DNA of 64,000 bases from assembly GCF_048544455.1 (NCBI RefSeq), contig NC_133538.1:44159969-44223968 (forward strand). The letters are read 5' to 3'. Of this stretch, positions 32,426 through 44,736 are shown in pieces. The DNA comes from Silene latifolia (Eukaryota > Streptophyta > Magnoliopsida > Caryophyllales > Caryophyllaceae). The notes below the pieces were generated by a model. It saw nothing but the letters and a program-made list of their open reading frames with translations. It made no database searches and was not told the origin of the DNA. Position 1 is the stretch's first letter. The number at the start of each line of letters is the position of its first letter. A program made the position numbers and the translations under genes.

Positions 32426-33546
32426 GTTTGACATTACTGTCGTGCGACGGTGGTGATCAGTTGATCCCTTTAGGTCATTCTTAAAGGGTAACACTCTTAA
32501 TTGATGATTTAATTGATCGTATGATGATACGGGTTAATTAAATTACTTAAAATTGATGGACATTTTTGGAAGTAATATTTACGTATCTCATTATAATTTG
32601 ATTAAATAAGATACAGTCTAAGTGATCGAATTATTTTATTGCTTAGATAAAATTATTGTTTAAGGAAAAAGTTGCATTTGAATGAATAATTTATTATAAA
32701 TACAAGATGTGATTTATAATTGGTAAAATATTTTGGTACAAGTAATTATGAATTACTAAGTCAATTTTGTATATGACGTATTTTTATTAATGCGTTGATT
32801 TTTAATATGTTAAAAATACATAACAATTTTATATGACATGTGACATGTGACAAATTGACAAATTGACAAAGATAAAATGGAATCTATTTTATCTCTAGAT
32901 GGACCGAATTAGTGGGGTGTTTTAGGAAATTATTATCTTATTAACAAAGTGGTAAACATAATCATATTTGCCTAAACCTAGCCATGAAAACCTAGTGCCT
33001 CTTGTGAAGAGCACCTTGCTCATGCATTGGCCCTAAGAACTCCCCCTCCTACCCGGTTTTATGAAGAGAAAACTATAGGTTTTTCTCTTTAATTTTTACC
33101 TTATACACTACCAAAAATATTAGGGGTATTCATTCATTCTTACAACCATCTAAAATAAGAGTTTTATAGAGATAAAATTCTTCCTCTTTCTCCCTTCTCT
33201 TAGCCGAAAATTAAGAGAACAAAAATAATATTTTGGTCAATTTTATTCAAATTAATATTGTTCTAGTATCAATAATATTAATTTTATTTAGAGGTTACCT
33301 TGGGTATTAATCCTTGGGAGGGATTCTACACTTGAATCCTTGTTCATCCAATATTTGAAAAGCTCAAGAACAAGTGACTAGGAGAACTCACTTGTGCCCA
33401 AAAATCCGAATTCTAATGTGAGGAAAACGATTTCTTCTCTTTATTTATTTATTGTTTGCATGCATAAGATCAATATTTAATTTTATGACTAAATTAAATC
33501 ATCACATATATGAATATGTTAAGTAATGAGATATAGATTTATAACA
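32426..33546 (+). repeat. Element H 5' LTR, second piece
   Basis: Continues the H LTR after element G (bases 32421-32425 are the second ctaga) and ends ATTTATAACA. It contains a short tandem run of gacatgtgacat and acaaattg units at about 32840-32870, also seen at 40398-40430. Confidence 0.9.
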
Positions 33547-33548
33547 AG

Positions 33549-33560
33549 CGGTATCAGAGC
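33549..33560 (+). promoter_or_regulatory. Primer-binding site, tRNA-iMet type (H)
   Basis: cggtatcagagc lies two bases after the LTR end, one base different from the usual tggtatcagagc of element F. Confidence 0.88.
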
Positions 33561-35817
33561 CTTAGGTTGTTTGCATGCAAATCGGTTATACTTTTTTCGA
33601 GTTATACGATTAACATATAAAACTTACAAATTTGTGTTTTTATGATATATCACGAAATAAATTATGCATGTTAAAGTTTCTGGTCCTAAAATGTATTTAT
33701 GATTTTTTGGTTAATTTATGGATTTTTATTGTTCATTTTATATAATAATGGCATTAAAATGTGATTTTATGATAAAAATGTCATTTTCGGACTAAAATTA
33801 GCTAAACTTCGAATTTTCTAGTAGTTTTCGGATATGTTTTTACATATATTATTTTTAGATGACCTGTAATGTTTCATAATTTTTGGAGTTTTTATACTCG
33901 AAATATGGTTTTTTCATGATAAAAATCGAATTTAAATGAAAAATAGGTTAATATGAGAAATATTTCGAATCTAGTCATATAAATTTAGTATGTTGTCACA
34001 TGCAATTTTACAAGATGTGTGTAAAATAATAGGCTATAATGAAGTCTTTATGCATGATTTATGAATTTTTGATGAAAAATAGCATAAATAGTGACTTTAA
34101 TTAGTGAATAATTGCTAAAACATACTTCATGACTAAGAAAAAACGTCACATGTTGCATTTTATTACCTATTTCAGATCTAAAATTGAAAAGTTGATAAAT
34201 ATAATTTTTCTCATGTTTTTATGATTATATTTGATAAATCCGATAAACTGCAACAATGTTTTTCCCGATAAATTTTCAAAACTTTAACCTAAGTTTTTTG
34301 AACATTATGAGTGTCATGGTATTTTTCCAGAATGTTCATGAGTTTAAATTTCAAATTTCAAATTTATTTGAAATTTTTATGATTTATTTGAAGTTTATAG
34401 CATTTTATTGTAATTTTGAGTCCATTAATGAACAATTTTGAGAAATATAAGTTAATTATTGTCATAAGTTAGTGGAGACTCATTTTGAGTCCTAAGTTGG
34501 TTAGGGTAATTAACTTGTGCATAAATATGATTTTATGTAAATTATTGTGATTTTAAAAGGTTGAATCACGCAAATTCGTAAAAACTGTTTAATATACGAT
34601 ATTGGCTCCTTAAAGGCGATTTAGCATAAAATTGGGCATGTTCATAAATATTATAATGCTGCATTTTATTTATGATTGTCATAATTTTATTTTATGTAAT
34701 TTTATTTTATGTAATTTTACTTAATATGGCCTTAGTTTTTAATTGGTATTACCCGAAATGTATGGGAATATCGATTCGGTTGTAATTTATTGTGATCTCG
34801 TATCACCGTTTTGTAATTTAATAGATTTATTTTTATTTTAATTACAAATATATAATAGGAAATTATGTAATTTGTTATGTAATTTAATTATTTCGGAGTT
34901 CCTTGAAGACGGTGTCACTCAAGGAAGACGATACATAAAGACGGTGTTACCTTGGGATGCGTGCCAAAACCGAAGTTCAAGGGACCAATGGAGTTGGTTT
35001 CCAAATATGTAATAGTTAAATAGATTTTCTACTTTAGGAAGGCCATACTAGGATTTAATTTATGTTTTGCATTTTATTTATATGTTGCATGCATCGCTAA
35101 AGCGCCATAACTAAAACATGTATTGTCAGTTTAATCGAGTTTATCGACCGTGTCAATTAGAATTATCGTAGTTCACCGCTTTAGTTCACTTAAAACGTGA
35201 TAGATAATAAATTGACATGACCTCTCGCTAAAAATAATCAATTGAGACATAGCCTTACCAAATAGTAGAAACCATGAAAACCTATTTCGTGAGGGAGTGC
35301 ACTCGGCCACACCGGGGTACAAACCTTGTTACGTAGGGGAAGTGTGTGATAAATGTGTATCCACCGAATTCATGTTAATGAGGGTTTCATCGGCCACACA
35401 GTGCGCAAGTTAATGTGGGTTTGGATCATGGACACATTTATTCGAAATTTGGATTGAACTCAACAAAAGTTTTTGATAAGGGTTTTATCGGCCACACCGT
35501 GCCCTTGTCGGATGTGTTTTGGGCTAAAGATAAATATTAATATAATTTTATTGACCAAGAGTTCTAAAAGTAGAATCGATTAAAGAGTTAATCCACCGAG
35601 TTATATTGATAAGGGTTTCATCGGCCACACCGTGCCCAAGTTAATATGAATTTGGGTCTTGGAATCATTTATCTAAGTTGGGTAGAGGTCACTAGATAAA
35701 TGCAATAAAACTTGTTTAAAATAAAAATTTTACGAGTATTATTATTATTTTGAAAACGACATATGTTTTATTCCTTCTATATTTTGTTTTGTAGACCGCT
35801 TCTATTTCTCATAACAA
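33561..35817 (+). other. Element H leader with repeated motif
   Basis: 2.26-kb noncoding leader, AT-rich. It matches the E leader (49767-52007, minus) throughout. No gene supported. The four-copy motif at 35295-35650 is listed separately. Confidence 0.75.
35295..35650 (+). repeat. Four-copy leader motif (H)
   Basis: The phrase agggtttcatcggccacacc, followed by gtgcccaagtt, occurs at about 35384, 35482 and 35608, with a shorter form (ctcggccacaccgggg) at about 35307. Copies lie roughly 75-130 bp apart just upstream of gag. E has four matching copies. Confidence 0.8.
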
Positions 35818-36718
35818 ATGACCACTCCAAACACCAACGCCACACCTCTCACTAATGCTTAATGGCTCCAATCCTTCATGGATCGATGTAAACTTGAAAA
35901 GAATGGGTCAAATTTCTCCGATTGGGATGCCCAACTCAAACTAGCCGCCCAAGGTGACGACAAGCTTCGTTACCTCACCGAGGCCTCTCCACCCGAACCT
36001 AATACTAGGTCGACCGCCGCTACTAGGGAAGCATATGAGGCTTACCACAAGGAGTCCGCCGCAATGAAAAATGTGTTGATCTTTGCGATGGAGGCGGATC
36101 TCCAAAGGAGAGCCTTTAAGATGGGCACCGCTAATGAAATCTATTCCAAGCTTGTGACAATGTTTTCACAAACTCCGCGGATCGTCCAATATGAGGCGGC
36201 CGAGGCATTCTTTGATCTCGACTTCAAAGAGGGCCAAAAGGTTAGCCCTCAGTGCTCAAGTTAATGGAGCTCGTCGAGACCTTGAAGATTCAAAACGTTG
36301 AAATCCCCAAAGAACTCATTGTAGATAGGATTCTACACTCCTCATCCAAAGTCAAGGCATATGTTCAATTCCGGGTGAATTTTAACATGTAAGACAAGGA
36401 CGTGTCTCTTGAAGAGTTGCACAAGTTACTTGTGCAAGCCGAAAGACACATGGGGTTAAATGTTAACCCACCTAAGGATGTGCTTAACATAAGCACCAAT
36501 AGCAAGGGGGAGTTCAAGAAGAATGGGAAGAAGGGTAAAAAGCAAGCTCCCACTTTCACCAAAGCTAAGACTTATGAAGCTAGCACTTCCAAAATCAAGA
36601 AGGGTCCTCTTGATAAATGCCATTATTGTAATGGTGTTGGACATTGGAAAAGAAATTGTTCCAAATATCTTGGTGACATTAAAGCTGGAAAGATCACTCC
36701 AGTAGGTAAATGACTATC
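35818..36718 (+). pseudogene. gag: Element H gag, broken copy
   Basis: Same protein as the intact E gag (298 residues). ATG 35818 starts MTTPNTNATPLTN, then TAA at 35857-35859 replaces a Ser codon. The open part 35878-36264 carries the capsid core (AMKNVLIFAMEADLQRRAF). A lost base near 36252 shifts the frame, and TAA at about 36391 replaces a Gln codon. The part from 36402 holds EELHKLLVQAERHMGLN, a Lys-rich linker and the zinc knuckle CHYCNGVGHWKRNC. Pol does not follow. Confidence 0.88.
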
Positions 36719-36797
36719 CTTTCTTTTATGTTTCTAATTCAACTATGGTATTGTGATACAAAGTTGTGATAATGTATCCCCTTTTTATTGTAAATAG
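36706..36797 (+). other. Candidate 92-bp intron at end of H gag
   Basis: A donor ccagtag|gtaaatg and an acceptor tgtaaatag|ggcctcc bound a 92-bp T-rich segment. Unspliced RNA ends gag at TPVGK. Joining the two sides instead reads TPVG, then a PPPSKDKG-type Lys-rich end stopping at 36841. The same boundaries exist in E (48785-48877, 93 bp). Confidence 0.6.
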
Positions 36798-36841
36798 GGC
36801 CTCCACCAAGCAAGGACAAGGGAAAAGAAAAGCAAGCTTAA

Positions 36842-39837
36842 GAAACCATCAAGAAGCTAGGAGTAGCTTCCATGAAGCTTCGCTTTTTATTGTCTTATTT
36901 TAATTATGTTTGGGATTTTAGAACCTTTTGATTTCCGTGTTCGACATGGAAATGTTTTATCCTTTCTTAACAATTGTTGTACTTTGGATAATGGTGGCTT
37001 GGTTTGCAACCCAAGTCATCCGTTTTATCGTATTTTATCCTTGTTCTAAAATTCGTCTTTATATGCTTGCTCATAGAAACATATGATCATTCACTTATAG
37101 TGATCTAATAGACAACTATAATGATGGGATTCATTATATGTCCACAAGCTTAAGGCTTGTGTATGATCAATTATAAAGTGATATTGAGTTGATGAACTCT
37201 CTTAAAGGAATGTCAATCACCAAGTACACTTATCAAATCTAAAACAAGTAGTCAACCTATGAGATAGTCCTCCTTATACTTCAAAATCATTTTTTGTGTC
37301 TCATAAGATATCGTTGAATCTCTAGTGTATTCATTCTAAAGATAGAGTGGGAGAAAATGAAGACACAAAGAGCACCAAGCAAAATTTGTGTACTTGTGTA
37401 AATGAGATCTACGCAATAAAGAATGATTTGTATACCTATACAGATAGTATACTCGAATAGATGAGATCTATGGTCTCGAATAGATGATATCTACATGAAA
37501 AAAAAGGACCAAGTGAAGTAATCAAAAGAATATGTTCTCATGATAACTACACGAGGAGACCAAAAGAAAGTTTTGGAATAAGAATGACTAAAGTAAAGTC
37601 TTAACAAGAGTTTTGACTAGTTTATGAACAACATTTGACCAATAGTTTCAATATTGATATTTACTTAAGAGCCTATATGAATCAAAGTTGCATCCTAGAA
37701 AATAAATGAGATTTATTACTAAAAGTTGCAAAGAATGATATGCCGATATCTACAAAAGCTAAATTATTTGTTAACCACGCTAATGTCATTACTTAACCTC
37801 ATTATGAAAATGAAATGGTTAAACCTCCTTCCGAAAAGGGTATTTTGAGAAGGACATATATTAGATATTATTCATATTTAAATAATGACATTGCTACGCA
37901 TCATTATAAAATGAATGAGTTAGAGATTCAAATCTCTTTCCATAAGGTTAAGATTGAAACCTTTTCAAAATAGGTATTTTGAAAGGATATGATGGGAACA
38001 TATATGGTTTTATCTTAATAACTTAGCAAAGCAAAAATATTTCAATTCTTGAAATGTTTCGATTGAGTAGTCAATTGCGAAACATATGGAATTAAGTGGG
38101 AGTTGGAAATTATCATGTGAAGACATGGAATTTAGTGGGAGCAATCATCTTGTAAAAGTTTATAACTCATTACTCATTGAGAATGACGAGCTAGTACTTT
38201 CTTTCACAAAGAAGTATTTGAGTTTTCAATTCTGGATGAAAATGGACTATGATGAATCCAATCACATCATGAGATGTTGGATAGGTATTGAGATATACAC
38301 ATCGTATCAACGAGAAACGTAGGTTATTCATGTCAATGAAAATGGAATTGCCATTAGCAGTCATGGTCGTTCATTGAACCTAAGAATGGTTGATCACATG
38401 ATTATTAGTTACTAATGTTTCCGCCATCAGAATAATCATGCACAAGTCCAATAATAATGAATCATATGCATAAGAGCATGGTGATTCATTGGCAAGCCAT
38501 AGAAGAATCGTCATGAATTCTCGAGGAGAATCCGATGAGCGATTTCAGTGTTGGACAGAACACTCTGTTATGTGTCAAGAGGTTCCACATATTAAAGTTC
38601 GAACACGCGTAAGGATTTATGAAAATCCTAAGCTTTTCAAGCTAAAAGGAGAAATAAGAAGTTTGGAAAGATACTTAGTTGAAGTAAGAAGTTACTCAAA
38701 ACTAATATTTTCTAATATGCTAGGACTTGTGAGAAGTGTTAGGCTAATCGTCTTGACAATTGTTGCAAGACTCTATAAAACATATACCTAGTGCATTGTG
38801 AGTTGGTAGAACACTTGACCAGTGCAAGTTAAATCATCCACCACAAAAATTCATTGGTTGTGTGATAAACAACCAGGAAGTTCTTTCAAGATAAAGAACC
38901 CAAACCGAGATTGGGAACCTATATGTGTACTTGGTGAGGTTCATGCTATGAGAGATAACATGAATGTAAAGGAAAATGCGATAAAAGAAGTTTGAACACA
39001 TGGACACATGGTATGTTAAACTTCTATTGCAATCGACTAGTGTTTACACACTTACGATATGCATCACAAGGTTGTAATACGGTATTGACTACCCGAATGT
39101 GATGTCGACATTTGTCGTTTGAGTTATCATTAACTCACCTTATACTTTGTTGCATCCAAACGGGTTGTAGAGACAATTGAACCCCGTTAAAGTGAACACG
39201 GATTAACATTGTATTCGCCCATAGTTACTTACATGAGGTGACGTCTCGAAGTGACTAGAATGTGATGCGATTGATGGCAAGTTCAAGTGCCATGGAGTCA
39301 TATGAGAATGACTAGTCGATCACATAGGCAGACTGTTAGGAACACTTTGTCGGGCCTTATGACCGCTTATAGAGTTCTGGCAAATTTATATAGCCTGGTC
39401 GTGGCGAGAGCTACTATAGTATTCTAATGAGTCGATTCTTTTTACTAAAGACTATTCGCCTAAGATGGCACAGTTTCAGATTAACTTTGATTTGTGTTAC
39501 TACGACCTTCGTAAATGGGGTCAAATGGGCATATTTTGGGTTATTATGGCTGTGGCTAGTCGAAGGGAATGAGTGCGATAGGAATTGTCCACCCCTAGTC
39601 AGGGTTATAACAATATCTCAGGGCCACTCGAGGAGTAATGAACTGGAAATGCGTGGCCACGCTCGGAAGATATCTATGGTAGATAAATCCGGTCAATCAG
39701 TTATTCTTCAGATCGAGGAAACCACTCCCGATATGATCACTTGCAAGTACGACCTGAAAGACACCTTGCATTGAGTGGGAGATAGTAATAGGACAAGAGA
39801 ATTGGTGACGCACACTTGTCGAGGACAAGTGGGAGAT
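36842..39837 (+). other. Element H 3' region without pol
   Basis: 3.0 kb where copia elements normally encode protease to RNase H. I find no pol motif (no DTG, HTD, YVDD or ADPLTK) in any frame. The open frames 38086-38322 and 38489-38791 have no recognisable product. The last ~450 bp (39390-39837) match the F 3' noncoding region. A hairpin acttgtc-gag-gacaagt overlaps the polypurine tract at about 39814-39836. Confidence 0.75.
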
Positions 39838-41111
39838 TGTTGGAATATGTGTCCTCCGACAATAATGCGATCACAACTGTTGATCATGATGATCACATGT
39901 TTATGTCTCAGTCTAAAGAATACAATTGGGAAGTAATATTTTACTGTCAACTGGTCCACACATATCAGTAATGATTGGCGGACTACAGTTTGACATTACT
40001 CTCGTGCGACGGTGGTGATCAGTTGATCCCCTTAGGTCATACCTAGAGGGTAACACTCTTAATTGATTATTTAATTGATCGTATGACGATACGAGTTAAT
40101 TAAATTACTTCAAATTGACGGACGTTTTTGGAAGTAATATTTACGTATCTCATTATAATTTGATTAAATAAGATACGGTCTAAGTGATCGAATTGTTTTA
40201 TTGCTTAGATGAAATTATTGTTTAAGGAAACAATTGCATTTGAATGAATAATTTATTATAAATACAAGATGTTGTGATTTATAATTGGTAAAATATTTTG
40301 GTACAAGTAATTATGAATTACTAAGTCAATTTTGTATATGACGTATTTTTCTTAATGCGTTGATTTTTAATATGTTAAAAATATATAACAATTTTACATG
40401 ACATGTGACATGTGACAAATTGACAAATTGACAAAGATAAAATGGAATCTATTTTATCTCTAAATGGACCGAATTAGTGGGGTGTTTTAGGAAATTATTA
40501 TGTTATTAACTAAGTGGTAAACATAATCATATTTGCCGAAACCTAGCCATGCAAACCTAGTGCCTCTTGTGAAGAGCACCTTGCTCATGCATTGGCCCTA
40601 AGAACTCCCCCTCCTACCCGGTTTTATGAAGAGAAAACTATAGGTTTTTCTCTTTAATTTTTACCTTATACACTACCAAAAATATTAGGGGTATTCATTC
40701 ATTCTTAAAACCATCTAAAATAAGAGTTTTAGAGAGATAAAATTCATCCTCTTTCTCCCTTCTCTTAGCCGAAAATTAAGAGAACAAAAATAATATTTTG
40801 GTCAATTTTATTCAAATTAATATTGTTCTAGTATCAATAATATTAATTTTTTTTAGAGGTTACCTTGGGTATTAATCCTTGGGAGGGATTCTACACTTGA
40901 ATCCTTGTTCATCCAATATTTGGAGAGCTCAAGAACAAGTGTGTAGGAGAACTCACTTGTGCCCAAAAATCCGAATTCTAATGTGAGGAAAACGATTTCT
41001 TCTCTTTATTTATTTATTGTTTGCATGCATAAGATCAATATTTAATTTTATGACTAAATTAAATCATCACATATATGAATATGTTAAGTAATGAGATATG
41101 GATTTCTAACA
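39838..41111 (+). repeat. Element H 3' LTR
   Basis: 1274 bp, TGTTGGAATATG...GATTTCTAACA, preceded by gtgggagat. It is uninterrupted, so it also defines the split 5' LTR. Flanked at 41112-41116 by cgcta. Confidence 0.93.
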
Positions 41112-41590
41112 CGCTATAGAGGTGTTATGCTATAATTTCGCGGCTTTGATATACGGGTAGGCGATACATCAAGACCAAACACACTAGCAAACTCCACAAG
41201 AGTCATCATTCGAGTTGTGTTCCCTAGTCTAAAATCCACACAAATTGTCTTGTTCAAGGTAGAAATCTTACCGATAAGCGAGTTCATGCATGTGGATTAT
41301 AGTTGAAAGACCAAATAAGTCAAAAAGTGTCTCGGTTTGATGATAGATGCCTAGTTTCCTCAATGTGTCATGGCACATAAACTTAGTAGGAAGAATGTTC
41401 TTACTGAGGAGGGGTGAAAGACGAGTCTTTGCACATCATTGACGGATTCTATGTTAGAGAACTCATTAAGTCTTGAGAGATCAACTATTTCTTCATGCTC
41501 TCTCCTTAATGTGTTGAGGTGAGATGTGGAGGAGCTTCCAATTACTCTTGGTCTTCTTGTTTCTTTAGGGAAGGACCTTCTTGATCTCAT
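41112..41590 (-). pseudogene. Element D ORF2, N-terminal part
   Basis: On minus from ATG 41590: a basic, Ser-rich N-terminus (MRSRRSFPKETRRPRV), a VNDVQRLVFHP stretch, then a frame change near 41420. The adjacent frame gives SPLLSKNILPTKFMCHDTL, matching SLAKQSILPAKFICQETL of element C, and a final block MTLVEFASVFGLDVSP, matching MSFGEFGKVFGLSNDS. Element H interrupts the gene at 41112; the rest lies at 13896-14939. One frame change at least and the insertion make it non-functional. Confidence 0.8.
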
Positions 41591-42428
41591 CTTAAAGGTA
41601 GATCTAGAAATTTGACTTGTTGAAGATGAAGATATTCTTTGTAATTGAGATCCTTCTTGAAACCCTAGGTTTTCGGGGTTTTAAATTTAGAGAGGTAAAT
41701 GAGTGCTTTGGTGTGATTTGAGTTATATGGGAGGGGATTTTATGTTTTATAGAGGAAGGAAGGATGAGGTGTCAAGAGATGTGTGGTGGGTGAAATATTG
41801 TATTTGTCGACAATAAGGGAGCAATAAGGGAGGGAGACGCGCGGGCCATGTCTTGGATGGGAGGATCCTTGCTCTGCAGAAAAACATAAGAGTGGGTAGA
41901 GACGGGCAGATCGAGCTCAGGATGCTCGAATCCATAGTCAGTGCAGTCTGGTTATTACAACCCGTGCTGGGACGCGTAGATCTTGTTGGAGACGAGCGGA
42001 TGCCAACTAGAGACGCTCGGATCCTTCTCAAGACGGGCATATTTATAAATAGAGTGAAATCATTATTTTGAAGAAGGTCAGGACGCGCGGATTTCTCACA
42101 AGACCCAATTCTTCAATTTCAGCTCTCCCAGGACGAGCGTCTTAGAGCCAGGACACCCGGATTGCCTTCAGTTCCCGTGGGCTCAGGTCTGTCCGTGGGG
42201 CTTTCCTCCTTTTTGTTCTTCTTCCTCCTTATTTGATAAGGGTTCTTCCCCACACTTGAATTGCTAAATCCGTCATTCATCAAAAGAGTTAGTGACACTC
42301 CCTCACCGATTCTCATGTCAAAAATCATGCTTTTATGTAAAGGTTAAAAATACAAGTGAGAAGGGTTAGTATATTTACAAATGGTGGTTTGGAGAGGACT
42401 CCACCAAACTCTCTTTTTGATGGTCTTT
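41591..42428 (-). other. Element D spacer between pol and ORF2
   Basis: Noncoding DNA between the end of pol and ORF2. It contains the C/D-lineage motif cluster at 41836-42165. The part at 42380-42415 matches element C 56950-57000 (the tggtggagtcctcc block), which shows where C lost its pol. Confidence 0.7.
41836..42165. repeat. gacgctcg/ccgagcg motif cluster upstream of D ORF2
   Basis: About nine scattered copies of short related words (gacgcgcgg, gacgagcgga, gagacgctcgga, gacgagcgtc). They are more degenerate than in element C but in the same place relative to ORF2. Confidence 0.65.
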
Positions 42429-43941
42429 TCATGGTGGGAGACGCCCGAGGCGGATGAACTCGACCTCTCCGATGAATGCTCCTTCATAATATGGCTTCAA
42501 CCTTTGGCCGTTGACTTTGAATTTGTTGCCATCTTCCGACTTTATTTTGAAGTCGCCATATTTTCCTAATTTGGTGATCACATAGGGCCCCATCCATCTT
42601 GAATTTAACTTCTCGGGAAAAAGTTGATATCGAGAGTTAAATAGAAGGACTTTGTCTCCCTTGTGCAAGGCTTTTTGTCTAATCCTCTTGTCATGGAGCA
42701 TTTTTGTTCTTTCCTTGTATATCCTTGCATTTTCGTAGGATTGTAGTCGGAATTCCTCCAACTCTTAGATTTGCATTATCCTCTTTTAGCCACTTAACTT
42801 AAGATCAAGGTTGAGAGCTTTGATTGCCCAAAAATCTTTGTACTCCAATTCAATTTGCAAATGGCATGCCTTTCCATAGACTAGCTTGTAAGGGGAGGCT
42901 CCTATGGGAGTCTTATAGGCTGTCCTATAAGCCCAAAGAGTGTCATCAAGCTTCATACTCCAATACTTTCGAATCTTGTTTACAACCTTTTCAAGAATTT
43001 GCTTGATGTCTCTATTAAAAACTTCAAATTGACCGCTTGTTTGAGGATGGTATCCCAAGCCGGTTCTATGTTGAACACCCTATTTTGCCAAAAGAGATGT
43101 GAGCTTCTTTTCATGGAAATGTGTCCCTCCATCACTTATGATTGCTCTAGGGACAGAACCTTGGGAAGATTACTTTCTTGAGAAGTTTGGTAACCGTTTT
43201 GGCATCATCGGTTGGGGTAGCAATTGCTTCTACCCAGTTTGACACATAATCAACGGCTACAAGAATGTACTTATTTCCTTGAGATGGCACAAATGGTCCT
43301 TGATAGTCAATCCCCCAAACATTGAAAATTTCTAACTCCAATATTCCTCGTTGTGGCATCTCATTTCTCCAAGAAATGTTTTCGGTTCTTTGGCAAGGAT
43401 CACAATGGAGAATAAATTCTCTAGCATCTTCAAACATGGTAGGCCAAAAGAAGCCCGATTGGAGGACCTTAGCAATAGTTCTTCGTGCTCCATGGTGTCC
43501 TCCATAGGGTGATGAATGACATCCTTCTAAAACACTTTGAACTTCCCATTGGGGTATGCATCTTGGGTAAAGTCCATCACTACATTCCTTGTAAAGATTA
43601 GGATCGTCCCCAAAGTATCTCTTCACTTCAAACAAGAATCTCTTTCTTTGATTGTAGTTCAAGTTTGAAGGAAGAACTCCTCCAACAATGTAATTAGCAT
43701 AGTCGGCAAACCATGGTGTGGTGTGCTTCTCACGTTGTGAATGGATGGCCATAAAAATATCATCGGGGAAAGTGTCATTGATTGGTGTCTCTCCCTCATC
43801 ATCATGGAATCAAATTCTTGACAAGTGATCCGCTGCTACATTCTCGGCTCCCTTTTTATCTCTTATCTCCAAATCAAATTCTTGGAGTAGCAAAACCCTC
43901 CTCAACAACCTTGGTTTCGCCTCTTTCTTTATCAAGAGATA
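42429..43941 (-). pseudogene. pol: Element D integrase and end of RNase H linker
   Basis: Athila integrase, minus. A zinc-binding region with [14 protein letters not shown] and HCDPC leads to a catalytic core with Asp in WGIDYQGPF (about 43330) and Asp in SDGGTH (about 43130, beyond a frame change at 43147). A TAG follows at about 43085, then [17 protein letters not shown] supplies the Glu (about 43030). The C-terminal part has [25 protein letters not shown] and RWMGPYVITKLGKYGDFKI and ends at 42429. A TGA near 43808 and a stop near 42788 add to the damage. All catalytic residues are still readable, but the frame is not continuous. Confidence 0.9.
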
Positions 43942-44101
43942 TCAAAGAGCATTGTGATCCGAGAAGACAATCACTTTCGATCCAAGCAAATAGGAATGGA
44001 ATTTATCTAAAGCATAGACAATGGCTAGGAGTTCCTTCTCGGTGGTGTCACAGTTCACTTGGGCGACATCGAGAGTCTTACTTATATAATAGATAGCATG
44101 C
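43942..44101 (-). pseudogene. pol: Element D RNase H, downstream part
   Basis: The frame reads YYISKTLDVAQVNCDTTEKE and FSDHNAL; TTEKELLAIVYA supplies the catalytic Glu and SDHNAL the last Asp. TGA follows at about 43940 where an Arg codon is usual. The upstream part of the same domain is at 63385-63440, on the far side of element C. When C and one catgc are removed the reading continues through the join. Confidence 0.9.
44097..44101. repeat. Target duplication of C, left copy (catgc)
   Basis: Identical to 63385-63389. Confidence 0.9.
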
Positions 44102-44440
44102 TGATGTGACTCATATTTGAGCATATTTAATCCCCGAATTGTCCTCGTTCCTATGTTTTTTAGTGCATAATTAAGTCATATACTATCTTTAGTTTCCCAT
44201 TTTGCATATTCTGTGAGGTTTTGTTGGCTTGGTAGGAGAGGAGTGCAAACCTTGCATTTTCATGGCAAAATGGAGCTAAATTGATCGAATTCAATGACCA
44301 AGCATCAAAGGGAAGACGATACTAGAAGGCCTATGTAGATAATAATGTAGATTGGACAATGATGAAAAGATCCTGGCATCCTCAACAAGATCCCCGAGGA
44401 TTGTTGAGGAAAGAAGAAAAGAGAAGTGCCTGACCCAGGA

Positions 44441-44610
44441 TCTGAGCGGCTCCCTGCCAATCCGAGCGTATCCCTGCCCACCAATCCGAGCGTCCCGATG
44501 CCAAGACGCTCGTCTTGAAGCCAACCAATCCGAGCGTCTCTTCCCTGATCCGATCGGATTCCCTTGCAGAATCCACCGTGCCTACTGCCTAGACGCTCGG
44601 GACAAGCGTA
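44441..44610. repeat. Motif cluster in C 5' LTR
   Basis: At least seven copies of tccgagcgt or its complement acgctcg(t/g) occur 15-40 bp apart, plus one gatccgatcggatt palindrome. Same cluster at 61997-62158. Confidence 0.85.
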
Positions 44611-44736
44611 TTTCCTGGAGATTACCAAAACGAAGATGAGCATCTCCTCGGAGAGGAGCACTTCCTCAACTTTTCTTAAGGGTCTTAATAGTCATTTAAG
44701 CCCTTAGTAACCCTAATCTTTGTACCTACTCTCTAG

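Larger units (their letters stand above)
14940..41111 (+). mobile_element. Element H: gag-only Ty1/copia element, nested host of G
   Basis: LTRs begin TGTTGGAATATGTGTCC and end ATTTCTAACA or ATTTATAACA. The 5' LTR is in two pieces (14940-15089 and 32426-33546, together 1271 bp) because element G sits in it. The 3' LTR is 39838-41111 (1274 bp). The internal order is primer site, 2.26-kb leader, gag, a 3.0-kb region without protease, integrase or reverse transcriptase, then polypurine tract. Element E is a second copy of the same design, so the absence of pol is a family trait, not a private deletion. H interrupts ORF2 of element D. Confidence 0.9.

Noticed and set aside
38086..38791. Two open frames in H (38086-38322, 38489-38791) as possible accessory genes
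   Set aside because: No recognisable motif, and the matching region of E on minus does not keep the frames open.
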